Assembly (NCBI RefSeq): GCF_003369575.1
Contig: NZ_PIOC01000032.1
Location: 14,972-78,971, forward strand
Length of the DNA: 64,000 nucleotides
Source of the DNA: Oceanobacillus arenosus
Lineage (GTDB): Bacteria; Bacillota; Bacilli; Bacillales; Amphibacillaceae
Reading direction: 5' to 3'
Shown here piece by piece: positions 54,258 through 62,213 of the stretch. The notes beneath the pieces are model-generated. The model saw nothing but the letters and a program-made list of their open reading frames with translations. It did not search any database and was not told the origin of the DNA. Positions within the stretch are counted from its first letter, which is position 1, and each line of letters begins with the position of its first letter. The position numbers and the translations under genes are program-made.

Positions 54258-54725
54258 TTACCAGTTAAATTGTAATGGTGTAATTTCGTTCAAGCGTGGA
54301 TATATTACTTGAACCACTCCATGGTATAAACTTAGTTGAATTAGTTGTGGTTCGGTTGGTTCAGGGAGTTGGATAGTTCGTTCAAAGTCTCCATAATATC
54401 GTTCTGTTACGATGGCTGTTTCTGGTGAAAGCGATGGTTGCTGAACCGTTCCCTTAATGATTAATTGATGTCTTGACTGTAAAGATATGTGAATAGCTTT
54501 CGGGTCTATTCCAGGAGCTTCAATCAAAATATAAATATGCGTACCATCATTATAAACATCGATTTTAGGATAATCTGTTTCTTTCTTTAGATCTACGGAA
54601 TCCTTCTTTTCTTCTCTTTTGAAGAATTTTTCTGGTGGATATTTATCATTCATATTAGGCCATAATCCGCTTTTTTGGAAGCTATGCGTAAAGTCAACCC
54701 ACTTTTTTACTTTCTCCACATCCAT
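54258..54725 (-). CDS. Hsp20/alpha-crystallin-like spore protein (CotP/GerT type)
   Basis: A 155-residue protein with an alpha-crystallin-like domain from about residue 48 (YPKIDVYNDGTHIYILIEAP to the LYHGVVQVIYPRL strand). Divergent Hsp20 relatives of this form are spore coat or germination proteins in Bacillus. Two GerPA/GerPF-family genes follow upstream on the same strand, which supports a spore role. The start has TGGGGTGATG upstream. Confidence 0.75.
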   Translation of the reverse strand: MDVEKVKKWVDFTHSFQKSGLWPNMNDKYPPEKFFKREEKKDSVDLKKETDYPKIDVYNDGTHIYILIEAPGIDPKAIHISLQSRHQLIIKGTVQQPSLSPETAIVTERYYGDFERTIQLPEPTEPQLIQLSLYHGVVQVIYPRLNEITPLQFNW

Positions 54726-54748
54726 AACATCACCCCACTAATATCCAC

Positions 54749-54991
54749 TTAGACCTGACCAACCATTGGCAGTGATGGGTTTGCTATTTGATCTTGATCA
54801 CTAACATCTGAATCAGCAATACTTGTATTTAATTGTGATCTAGCACCAGACAAATCCCCCATAGAAAAGTTAACACCAAATAACTTTGTATTAGAGGTAT
54901 GACTGTTATGAACAGTTGGACCAAAATCTAGATTTCCATTTTGTGTTACACCGTTTACCTTAATACCTGAAATGTTTATCTGATAAGGCAT
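54749..54991 (-). CDS. GerPA/GerPF-family spore protein
   Basis: An 80-residue protein: INISGIKVNGVTQNGNLDFG and TVHNSHTSNTK belong to the GerPA/GerPF family, whose members help nutrients cross the spore coat. AAAAGGAGAAT precedes the ATG. It is a paralogue of the next gene; both lie in one unit with the Hsp20-like gene. Confidence 0.85.
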   Translation of the reverse strand: MPYQINISGIKVNGVTQNGNLDFGPTVHNSHTSNTKLFGVNFSMGDLSGARSQLNTSIADSDVSDQDQIANPSLPMVGQV

Positions 54992-55007
54992 ATGAATTCT
55001 CCTTTTT

Positions 55008-55280
55008 TTAAAATTCTCCGAGTTTTAGGTTTGGAAGCCCTATATTGGCTGAATCGGCATTTCCGATGTCTGTTTGATCATTTACATCTGGATCAATATA
55101 AATATTTTCCATCATTGCTTCATTGTTTGATAAATCACCATAAGATGAATTTACGCCCTGGGATTTAATTTTGGAACTATGACTATTATGCACTGCTTCA
55201 CCGATTGTTATTGAGCCATTACCTGAAATACTATTAACTTTAAAATTATATAGGTTAATCGTAATGTGCATCTTACTCAT
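55008..55280 (-). CDS. GerPA/GerPF-family spore protein (second)
   Basis: A 90-residue protein: INLYNFKVNSISGNGSITIG and AVHNSHSSKIKSQGVNSSYG parallel the downstream paralogue, with the invariant HNSH. It heads the three-gene spore unit. I see no clear mother-cell promoter, and the ribosome binding site (AAGGATGAG) is modest. Confidence 0.85.
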   Translation of the reverse strand: MSKMHITINLYNFKVNSISGNGSITIGEAVHNSHSSKIKSQGVNSSYGDLSNNEAMMENIYIDPDVNDQTDIGNADSANIGLPNLKLGEF

Positions 55281-55519
55281 CCTTATGAAGTCTTTGATGT
55301 ACTATATGTAAGTTTATACGTATAAGTTCATGTGGAAAGGGCGGACGGTTTTTCTATTCTCCCCGTTCTGACTAATCGGCTAACTCTGCATTATAAAATA
55401 GTGTCGTTTTTCTTATATTTCTCTTTATTCGTCTTATGAATCTTCTTACTTAACTGGAAAGGATAACAAACCATGCAAAAGTAACTCCCGAAAAAGTAGT
55501 TATGCTACATAATCGGATT

Positions 55520-55628
55520 TTAGTTCCATTTCTGCACTAAGTTTTTCTCGTCGATTCCTTTCCAGAATAATAAAACAGCAATTAGAATGGTCAAGACGAT
55601 TCCACCCATATGAGATATATGGTATGTA
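55520..55628 (-). pseudogene. membrane-protein C-terminal fragment, rhomboid-like
   Basis: On the minus strand a frame reads YHISHMGGIVLTILIAVLLF, then WKGIDEKNLVQKWN and a stop. HMGG with a following Gly-poor membrane helix recalls the last helix of rhomboid proteases, but the match is short. No start or upstream part is present. Confidence 0.35.
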
Positions 55629-55671
55629 AATCAAAATCAATGTTAATATCAAATAAGATATATGTTAAGTT

Positions 55672-55965
55672 ATGTCCGTAATAAAATAGATATTTCTCAT
55701 CGGTTTTGTTGGTTCCTTCATCTCTGGAATGGTTGGGATAGGTGGATCAATCATTATATATTCAATGTTATTATATATCCCTGCAATGATTGGGCTATTT
55801 CGGGCACATTGCCATTCAAGTATTGTTTGCAACCATTGGTAGCGTATGGGCATATCGAACAAAACCTTAACCATTTATATGTGTGCTGCTATTCTGATTG
55901 GGTATTTTAGTTCCCAGTCCACGTCTGAAAATGGATCAGCTTTTAGAAGACATGCTCATAAATAG
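55672..55965 (+). pseudogene. TauE/SafE-family permease, several stops and frameshifts
   Basis: From ATG 55672 the frame gives MSVIK, a TAG, then IFLIGFVGSFISGMVGIGGS, the typical TauE/SafE opening. After about 55800 the homologous sequence continues in another frame (GHIAIQVLFATIGSVWAYRT), and after 55870 in a third (TIYMCAAILIGYFSSQSTSE). The family has about 250 residues; this remnant covers about 95. TauE/SafE proteins export sulfite or sulfoacetate. Confidence 0.82.
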
Positions 55966-56013
55966 GTATCTAACGTATATTGTTAATAAATACCTTTTTA
56001 GGAGGGATGTGTT

Positions 56014-56400
56014 TTGTACTACTACAATGATCCGTATTTGAACAATTTCATTAAGGGGTATAATTTTGATACGCAATATCTATATCCAAGTACAGGAAGT
56101 CATTGGTATAGAAATACTGGTTCTATCAATAGAGTTAAATCTTTTTCCAAAGAGGAAGCAGCAGCAATCGCATTACTTTTAGGCATTGATTTTAATAAAA
56201 GCAAGTTTGATTTAGATGAGTTCTGGATAGGGGTAAATACAGAACTTGAACATGGAAAAATATCCAGCCAAACGAATGTTACAGACGATAATCCTTTAAT
56301 TACTGGGAAAATTGCATTGGCTCATCTTAATGAGTTTCCTGATTACTACAAAAGATTAAAGGTGCTTGAGAATGAAGCAAAAGCCTATTGGAATAAATGA
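56014..56400 (+). CDS. DUF5661-family protein
   Basis: A 128-residue protein. FSKEEAAAIALLLGIDFNKS, FDLDEFWIGVNTELEHGKIS and GKIALAHLNEFPDYYKRLKV are the DUF5661 pattern. The N-terminal 45 residues are Tyr/Asn-rich (YYYNDPYLNNF) and unlike most members, as in spore-associated proteins. The TTG start has AGGAGGG upstream. The function is unknown. Confidence 0.85.
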   Translation: MYYYNDPYLNNFIKGYNFDTQYLYPSTGSHWYRNTGSINRVKSFSKEEAAAIALLLGIDFNKSKFDLDEFWIGVNTELEHGKISSQTNVTDDNPLITGKIALAHLNEFPDYYKRLKVLENEAKAYWNK

Positions 56401-56692
56401 TTTAATTGGATAAATGATAGAAGTAGCTTATATTCGAAGCGAGTTTGTGAAGAGATAATCAAAAAAATATGCACAAGAGATAGGAGGTTAAATACGTTTA
56501 CACCAATATCATTTGGGTCTGGGGTACAGCCCTTAGAAATACAAATTATTTATGAAAGAGTTCTTGAATAATATGCGTGCGTTCATGTTTCGTTAACGGG
56601 GGCTTTATTTAATAAGAAAATGTTCTCATTGATGGTCTGATATCCAGTTTTCTTAAATATATAATATTATGAAGAGTTTAGAAGGAGGAACT

Positions 56693-56962
56693 GTGAATAA
56701 ATATTATCGCTATAGAAAATTCAAGTTGATTATCCAGTTAATTTCTTTTATTTTTGCAATCGTTTTAATTATGTCATCTATTTTAGGTTTTAATGATATG
56801 AAATGATTATTATTATTGCTCTATTCAGTATTAGGTATCTTGTTTGCACTTGAAATCACATTTGCGTTATATAAAAAGCTTAATAGAAAAATACGCATTC
56901 CACATAAACAAAAAGATGTTTTTTCTTCAACTAAATGGTGCTTTAGCATAATAGGCAAATAG
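56693..56962 (+). pseudogene. two-helix membrane protein with internal TGA
   Basis: GTG at 56693 (AGAAGGAGG upstream) starts VNKYYRYRKFKLIIQLISFI, a membrane helix, and reaches TGA at 56804. The same frame then continues with LLLLLYSVLGILFALEITFA, a second helix, and KKLNRKIRIPHK, before running into a repeat at 56921. It looks like one protein interrupted by a single nonsense change, perhaps TGG to TGA. The rest of 56401-57024 has only repeat copies. Confidence 0.55.
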
Positions 56963-56999
56963 TCAGTATTGCGGTCCTTTTTAACTAAATGGTCGCAGT
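56921..56999 (+). repeat. hairpin repeat, near copy of 52784-52858
   Basis: TTCTTCAACTAAATGGTGC, AATAGTCAGTATTGCGGTCC and TTTTTAACTAAATGG line up with the copy at 52.8 kb over about 70 bp. The inner stem is more decayed. Confidence 0.65.
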
Positions 57000-57024
57000 T
57001 TAGTGAATTAAGGCGATATAAAAA

Positions 57025-57056
57025 AACGCTCGGAGTTGATTTTACTTCGAACGTTT
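57025..57056 (-). terminator. terminator after dbpA
   Basis: On the minus strand AACGTTCGAAGT pairs with ACTCCGAGCGTT (one mismatch), followed by TTTTTTT. It lies 120 bp beyond the dbpA stop. Confidence 0.75.
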
Positions 57057-57176
57057 TTCTATGCTAACTGTAATATGACTTATGCTATTAATTCAGTTGT
57101 ATTTCTATTACTATTTTACTTTTGATTTTTAGTTTTCACCTCAAAGCCGAACCCGTTAATATAAAGGTCTGCTTTT

Positions 57177-58625
57177 TTACTTCTTATTCGCTTCATAAAC
57201 TTTGAGTAATTTACCTTTTACTTTCGTGTTCTTCATCGTCTGTAAAACAAGTGGACCCTTGCCATTTAATATTTCTACGAAGGATATCGTATCCTGGATT
57301 GTAATAATCCCGATGTCTTCTGCCGATACACCATCTATTTTTGCAATGGTACCAACGAAGTCAACTGCCCGAAGCTTCTTTTTCTTTCCACCATTAAAGT
57401 ATAACTTCATGATTTGTTTATTTAGCTGTTCACTTTTCGACTTCTTAATTGTTGGCTTCTTTTTCATTTTTTCTTCAAAGCCCGGTTTATTAGTCGCGAC
57501 TTCCTCTTCTGATGGTGCAAGTCTAGTTGAAATTTTAAAACCGATATATTCCTCAACCTCGCTCAAGAAGCGATCTTCAAACGGCGTTACCAAGGTAATG
57601 GCTTTTCCGCTGAGTCCTGCTCTTCCTGTTCTTCCTGTACGATGGACATAGCTTTCCTTTTCTAAAGGGATATCATAATTAATGACATGGGTAATATTAT
57701 CAATATCAATTCCCCTTGCAGCAACGTCTGTCGCGATCAAATAGCGAAATTGGCCCTTTTTAAAATCATTCATAACTGCTAATCGATCGTCTTGTTCCAT
57801 GCCGCCATGGATTTTATCACAGCTATAGTCTAAATCCGTTAATTCATCACACAACGTATCGACTCTATCTTTTGTTCGACAAAAGATAATGCAGCTATCT
57901 GGATTCTCAACAACCGTTATGTCTCTAAGCAAAGAGAGTTTATCCTTTTCAGGAACTTCATAAAGAAAATGTTCAATTTTATCCGTCGTCAGTCCCGTCG
58001 CTTTTATTTCAATATCAATTGGGTCTTTCATATAGTTATGCGCTAAGCTTTTCACTGCTTCAGGTAAGGTAGCAGAGAATAGCAGGGTTACTCTTTCTTT
58101 TGGTAACTTATTGATGATTGCTTCTACTTGTTCAATAAATCCCATATTTAACATCTCGTCCGCTTCATCAATGACAAGATAGCGAATCTTATCTAGCGCA
58201 AGTGTATCTCTCTCGATATGATCCATTACACGTCCAGGGGTTCCAACTACAACATGTGTTTTTTGTTTCAGTTCCGTTTTTTGAATGGCAATCGGCTGTT
58301 TCCCATAAACAGCGGTTGCTTTAATCCGTTTAAATCTCCCTATGTTAGTCAAGTCGTCCTTCACTTGAACAGCTAGTTCCCTCGTCGGAGTTAAAACCAA
58401 TGCCTGTGGCTTGTTTTCCAGCCAATCAACCAGCTCACAAATTGGAATTCCATAAGAAGCTGTCTTCCCACTTCCTGTTTGCGATTTCGCTACAAGATCA
58501 TGCTTCTGTAATACATACGGAATAACCTTACGTTGAACCTCTGTTGGCTGATCGTATCCTAATTCCTTTAATGCGTTTGCTATATCAGTACTTAATTTAT
58601 AATCCGTGAAACGCTCTTGCGTCAT
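57177..58625 (-). CDS. dbpA: DEAD-box RNA helicase DbpA/YxiN
   Basis: A 482-residue ATP-dependent RNA helicase that acts on 23S rRNA in large-subunit assembly. Motifs in order: [38 protein letters not shown] basic linker ([11 protein letters not shown]) leads to the C-terminal RNA-recognition domain ([19 protein letters not shown]) that binds hairpin 92. AGAGGTTAAAAT precedes the ATG. Confidence 0.95.
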   Translation of the reverse strand: MTQERFTDYKLSTDIANALKELGYDQPTEVQRKVIPYVLQKHDLVAKSQTGSGKTASYGIPICELVDWLENKPQALVLTPTRELAVQVKDDLTNIGRFKRIKATAVYGKQPIAIQKTELKQKTHVVVGTPGRVMDHIERDTLALDKIRYLVIDEADEMLNMGFIEQVEAIINKLPKERVTLLFSATLPEAVKSLAHNYMKDPIDIEIKATGLTTDKIEHFLYEVPEKDKLSLLRDITVVENPDSCIIFCRTKDRVDTLCDELTDLDYSCDKIHGGMEQDDRLAVMNDFKKGQFRYLIATDVAARGIDIDNITHVINYDIPLEKESYVHRTGRTGRAGLSGKAITLVTPFEDRFLSEVEEYIGFKISTRLAPSEEEVATNKPGFEEKMKKKPTIKKSKSEQLNKQIMKLYFNGGKKKKLRAVDFVGTIAKIDGVSAEDIGIITIQDTISFVEILNGKGPLVLQTMKNTKVKGKLLKVYEANKK

Positions 58626-58738
58626 ATTTTAACCTCTTTTATATTATTTCTCTTTTTTATTTCTGATTCTATGCTATTTTAAAGCAGCTTTCTAAAGGTT
58701 GGGACTACGATTACTCGTCCCACCAACTAACTTTGCTT

Positions 58739-58892
58739 AGAAGAGCAATTGCTCTCAGGCCAGTCGCTCCGAAAATACACTTCGCTTTCCGCGGGGGGCT
58801 GGTGAGCCTTCTTGTGCTATCGCACTTCGAAGTCTCACCTAGGCCCTTCCTCCCGCAGGAGTCTTCGTGTACTTTCTCCGCTAGGATTGAGC
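58739..58892. repeat. palindromic GC-rich repeat, long copy
   Basis: Matches 26440-26585 along its length: AGAGCAATTGCTCTCAGGCC, AAATACACTTCGC, GCTGGTGAGCC, TCTCACCTAGG, CCCGCAGGAGTCTTCGTG and TACTTTCTCCGC. The ends are inverted repeats. Apparent reading frames across it are not genes. Confidence 0.75.
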
Positions 58893-58929
58893 AAAATCTA
58901 TTATACGGGATTGGCTAATGCACTAACTA

Positions 58930-59025
58930 TCGCCGTTGATTGCAGCGGAGGACAGGAGACTCCTGCGGGAACAGCTCGAGCCCTAAGGTGCGCGACTGTC
59001 CGAAGCGGAAATCAAATTTGCGCCT
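58930..59025. repeat. second GC-rich repeat type
   Basis: GCCGTTGATTGCAGCGGAGG, GGAGACTCCTGCGGGAACAG and CGAAGCGGAAATCAA form the arms of an imperfect palindrome, a Bacillaceae intergenic repeat of a type different from the preceding block, though both share CTCCTGCGGG. The remaining parts of 58626-59138 are spacer. Confidence 0.65.
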
Positions 59026-59138
59026 ATTTCGCATTTTATCTATAATGTAACTAACGATTAAAAATCATCCTTATTTAAAGTTTAGTATAACATGAATGAT
59101 ACCTGACCATTCATTTTTCTCGGTGGGTATAAAAAAAG

Positions 59139-59178
59139 AAGCAGGTCGCACAAAAATGTAATTTTGTGCGACTGCTTT
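59139..59178. terminator. strong terminator after the symporter gene
   Basis: An 11-bp stem GTCGCACAAAA/TTTTGTGCGAC extended by AGCA/TGCT, with A- and T-runs outside, so it works on both strands. On the minus strand the tail is TTCTTTTTTT. Confidence 0.85.
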
Positions 59179-59213
59179 ACTAATAAATTGATAATAATTG
59201 ATTAGCTATTATG

Positions 59214-60692
59214 CTATGAAATTTTCTCATCATTGGAATTGTCATCTTTTTTCAGCTTATATCCATTAGCCCAAAAATCTGCATTCTTAATCCCAAGCTT
59301 CGTGGAATTGAAGGTCGGATCCAATCCCTGTCCTTTTTGGTGTTCATAATCCTTTAAAGCGATAATTGCTGGCTTCGCTAATAATAAAATTGCAATATAG
59401 TTCAGCCAAACCATTATACCAAGTCCAATATCACCAAATATCCATGCGAGCTGTGATTCCTTTACAGCCCCGTAAAAGGTTGCAGCAAGTAGTGCTATTT
59501 TTAAGATACTCGAAGCGATGCCACTGTATTTTCCCTTTATTAAATAAGCTAGATTTGTTTCGGCGATATAGTAATAGGACATGATAGTTGTAAAAGCAAA
59601 GAACAATAGCGCAATCGCAACAAACCCAGAGCCGAATCCAGGTAAAATAGTATTGACTGCTGCTTGCGTATAACCCGGTCCTTCCTCTACCCCGGAAATA
59701 TTCTGAACGATATATTCTCCCGATTGCTCATCAATAGTATTAAACTGGCCTGTAAATAAAATCATAAATGCAGTAGCAGTACAGACTAAGAAAACATCTA
59801 AATAAATCGAGAATGACTGGACAAGCCCTTGCTTCACCGGATGCGATACTTCCGCAGCTGCCGCAGCATGTGCACCCGTACCCTGCCCTGCTTCACTTGC
59901 ATAGAGCCCACGTTTCACACCCCAAGCAATTGCAGCCCCAAGAATACCGCCGAATACCGAGTCTCCCCCAAATGCGCTGGAGAAAATCAAGGTAAATACG
60001 GCCGGAATCTTCTCGAAATTCATTGCAATTGTCAAAATCGCTACCAATATGTATCCAATAGCCATAAACGGTACAATAAATTGCGCAACATTTACAATTC
60101 GTTTAATCCCACCAAAGATGATTAACCCAAGAATCGCGACAAGGATAATACCCGTTACAACTGTGCTCGCCCCAAATGCATTGTCAAGTGATATTGCAAT
60201 TGAGTTCGATTGGACTCCAGGCATTAAGAGTGCCATCGCAATCAATGTTGCAACAGCAAAAATAATGGCATACCATTTTACGCCGAGTCCTTTTTCAATA
60301 TAATAGGCTGGTCCACCACGATATTGTCCATCCTGCTTTTCTTTATATATTTGTGCAAGTGTAGATTCAACAAATGCTGATGCAGAGCCGAAAAAGGCAA
60401 TGATCCACATCCAAAATACAGCTCCAGGTCCACCAAATGCGATTGCCGTTGCTGTACCCGATATATTTCCTACACCCATCCGACCAGATAATGCTAATGA
60501 TAAAGCCTGGAAAGAGGAAACTCCTTCATCAGAGCTTTTTCCTTTAAATAATAGCCCAATCATATCTTTAATATGGCGGACTTGGAGAAATCTAGATTTT
60601 AATGTTAAGTAAAGCCCTACCAATACACAAAACGTAATTAGAATCGGACTCCATAAAAAATTATTAATATTATTAAATATTTGCTCTATCAA
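59214..60692 (-). CDS. sodium:alanine/glycine symporter (AGCS family)
   Basis: A 492-residue amino-acid:cation symporter with about 11 membrane segments. ALSGRMGVGNISGTATAIAF and YRGGPAYYIEKGL, with GVKRGLYASEAGQGTGAHAA, are AGCS signatures. The TTG start at 60692 has AGGAGGAG 6 bases upstream. Its leader holds a tandem glycine riboswitch and, further upstream, a ZTP riboswitch, so glycine is the likely main substrate; alanine cannot be excluded. Confidence 0.93.
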   Translation of the reverse strand: MIEQIFNNINNFLWSPILITFCVLVGLYLTLKSRFLQVRHIKDMIGLLFKGKSSDEGVSSFQALSLALSGRMGVGNISGTATAIAFGGPGAVFWMWIIAFFGSASAFVESTLAQIYKEKQDGQYRGGPAYYIEKGLGVKWYAIIFAVATLIAMALLMPGVQSNSIAISLDNAFGASTVVTGIILVAILGLIIFGGIKRIVNVAQFIVPFMAIGYILVAILTIAMNFEKIPAVFTLIFSSAFGGDSVFGGILGAAIAWGVKRGLYASEAGQGTGAHAAAAAEVSHPVKQGLVQSFSIYLDVFLVCTATAFMILFTGQFNTIDEQSGEYIVQNISGVEEGPGYTQAAVNTILPGFGSGFVAIALLFFAFTTIMSYYYIAETNLAYLIKGKYSGIASSILKIALLAATFYGAVKESQLAWIFGDIGLGIMVWLNYIAILLLAKPAIIALKDYEHQKGQGLDPTFNSTKLGIKNADFWANGYKLKKDDNSNDEKIS

Positions 60693-60700
60693 AGAAAACT

Positions 60701-60721
60701 CCTCCTCTTATTAGAGGACAG
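60701..60721 (-). promoter_or_regulatory. hairpin that can cover the symporter ribosome binding site
   Basis: On the minus strand CCTCT (60713-60717) pairs with AGAGG (60704-60708) around an AATA loop, overlapping the AGAGGAGG ribosome binding site. The same CCTCT segment and the CTGTCC before it (60713-60721) can instead pair with AGGACAG at 60755-60761, the 3' flank of the second glycine aptamer. The two pairings exclude each other. Confidence 0.55.
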
Positions 60722-60751
60722 AAAAAAAGAACAAATCACGCTCTACCCATT

Positions 60752-60937
60752 CCTCTGTCCTTTTACCTGAAAGTTTCATCCTAAAAGATAGGATATTCCC
60801 CATTGGTGGCGTTCAATTAACTACGCGCTCTCCAGAGTTACGTCCGACTGTGATCCTTTTACCTGAGAGATTAATTTCAAGGGTTTTCTTGAATCTTGCT
60901 CCTTCGGTGGCTTTAATTCTTGCACTCTCTCACAGCT
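60752..60937 (-). ncRNA. tandem glycine riboswitch
   Basis: Two aptamers on the minus strand. The first has CTGTGAGAGAGTGC, CCACCGAAGGAGCAAG, CTCTCAGGTAAAAGGATCAC. The second has ACTCTGGAGAGCGC, GCCACCAATGGGGAAT and TTTCAGGTAAAAGGACAGAG. CTCTG and CAGAG close the second P1. The order and spacing are those of classic cooperative glycine riboswitches. Confidence 0.96.
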
Positions 60938-61010
60938 TTCATCCGCATATTCATTTAATTTTTGCTGAAAACGTCAATTTCTAGCTCCGCCCCTCCTTTA
61001 TAAGCATAAA

Positions 61011-61107
61011 GAGCTAAGGGGTAGTATATCCCTTAGCTCTGCCCAGGCGAACGGCTATTCAACGAATGTGTTCCCTCACGGTGGTCCGTGTTCGCCAGTC
61101 ACACATT
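61011..61107 (-). ncRNA. ZTP (pfl) riboswitch with terminator hairpin
   Basis: On the minus strand P1 is AATGTGT (61101-61107) with ACACATT (61065-61071). Inside are the conserved GACTGGCG, the P2 hairpin CACGG-ACC-ACCGTG and AGGGA. After P1 comes AGCCGTTCGCCTGGGCA, the invariant 3' element that makes the pseudoknot with GGCG. It is followed directly by a 9-bp hairpin GAGCTAAGG/CCTTAGCTC (61011-61039) and TTTAT, the expected expression platform. The RNA senses ZTP/ZMP, which rises when 10-formyl-tetrahydrofolate runs short, and usually turns genes on. Confidence 0.9.
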
Positions 61108-61125
61108 GTCTTTTCTATTAATATT

Positions 61126-61154
61126 ATCGTAGCAGAAATCCCATCATGCTTCAA
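61126..61154 (-). promoter_or_regulatory. probable promoter of the ZTP-glycine leader
   Basis: On the minus strand TTGAAG (61149-61154), 17 bp, TACGAT (61126-61131). Transcription would start about 10-15 bp before the ZTP aptamer. A weaker TTGACG at about 60970-60975 between the two riboswitches could be a second start point; its -10 is poor. The stretch 61155-61448 shows nothing else. Confidence 0.65.
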
Positions 61155-61448
61155 TCTTTTTTTCAATTAATTCCCATTATTGAACCATAAACGACGGCAG
61201 AATAATGCTTGCTAGTACAATTTATGCAACTTATAAGATGTGATTATTACAATATAGCGGATTTTGCCGAATATCAGCGCTTTTCCAATTATATCGGTAT
61301 TTTCCAACCCAAAGCGTCAATTATTAGTTCTTCCATTACCTGTAAAAACGGAAACTTTTTACAAATACATCATTAAAAGAGATGAAATAGTAGCGTTTAT
61401 AGTATAATAATGATACAACATGATTTAATAAGTAACGGAGGAAAATAA

Positions 61449-61898
61449 ATGAAAAAAATTTTAGCAGCATTACTCGCAGTAACACTCGTATTCTCACCAA
61501 TAGGCAACTTACTTTTGCAGGATGAGCCGACAAGTGTTGAGGCAAAAGGTTATAAATCCGGAAAGAAAAGCTTTAATAACAACAATAGTACTAATTCGAA
61601 CAATAGTTCATTTTTCCAAAACAATAAGAAAGACTCTGTTTCAAATAATAAATCTACAACCAATACAACAAGTAATAAAGGTGGATTTATGTCAGGCGGT
61701 CTAATGAAAGGACTAATGCTTGGCGGTCTTGCTGGATTATTATTCGGCGGGCTATTTGGCAATATGGGTATGTTAGGTTCTATGCTAGGACTTGCAGTTA
61801 ATATTCTTGCAATAGTCGCTATTATCGCGATCATAGGCAAAATCTTCTCCTTCTTTAAAAATAAGAAGAAAAAGGATACAAATCCATGGAGAAGCTAG
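61449..61898 (+). CDS. secreted/anchored Asn-Gly-rich membrane protein (Tim44-associated type)
   Basis: A 149-residue protein: signal peptide (residues 1-34, ending SVEAKG), an Asn/Ser/Lys-rich disordered stretch (40-78), a Gly-rich hydrophobic segment (GGFMSGGLMKGLMLGGLAGL) and another membrane helix, then a basic tail. It resembles the N-terminal half of Bacillus proteins annotated as Tim44-like, without the Tim44 domain. GGAGGAAAATAA precedes the ATG. It overlaps the YxcD gene by 13 bp. Confidence 0.78.
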   Translation: MKKILAALLAVTLVFSPIGNLLLQDEPTSVEAKGYKSGKKSFNNNNSTNSNNSSFFQNNKKDSVSNNKSTTNTTSNKGGFMSGGLMKGLMLGGLAGLLFGGLFGNMGMLGSMLGLAVNILAIVAIIAIIGKIFSFFKNKKKKDTNPWRS

Positions 61899-62173
61899 TC
61901 ATCCCTGAACAAGATATTATCAACGCGATTTGTGTATATATCGCTAGGAAAAAACAAGTTACACCAGAAGAGGTCGAAGTAGAACTCATGTATGATGATG
62001 ATACTGGGTTCTCTGCAGAGGCTTTTGTTGCTGGTCGGAAGCAGGTTCTCATTACAGGGAATATGATTGAGGCGCTACGGATATGGCTAGAAGAGTTTTT
62101 GAATGAGGATCCATTTTCAGGAATCAAGCTCGAGCTTGATGATGAAGAAGGTATCATTGCCATTATTAGATAA
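61886..62173 (+). CDS. YxcD-family protein (DUF2653)
   Basis: A 95-residue acidic cytosolic protein. EQDIINAICVYIARKKQVTP, EVEVELMYDDDTGFSAEAFV and ALRIWLEEFLNEDPFSGIKL match B. subtilis YxcD. The start lies inside the preceding gene, so the two are translationally coupled. The function is unknown. Confidence 0.88.
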   Translation: MEKLVIPEQDIINAICVYIARKKQVTPEEVEVELMYDDDTGFSAEAFVAGRKQVLITGNMIEALRIWLEEFLNEDPFSGIKLELDDEEGIIAIIR

Positions 62174-62178
62174 GTAAA

Positions 62179-62207
62179 GCGGTCATAGGTTTAACGCCTA
62201 TGACCGC
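62179..62207. terminator. bidirectional terminator
   Basis: A perfect 11-bp stem GCGGTCATAGG/CCTATGACCGC with a 7-base loop, followed by CTTTTTTTAT on the plus strand. It ends the YxcD unit and faces the permease gene from the other side. Confidence 0.92.
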
Positions 62208-62213
62208 CTTTTT

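Noticed and set aside
58733..59045. Two overlapping plus-strand frames of 61 and 77 codons
   Set aside because: Both translate the two GC-rich repeats at 58.7-59.0 kb; similar apparent peptides arise at other repeat copies.
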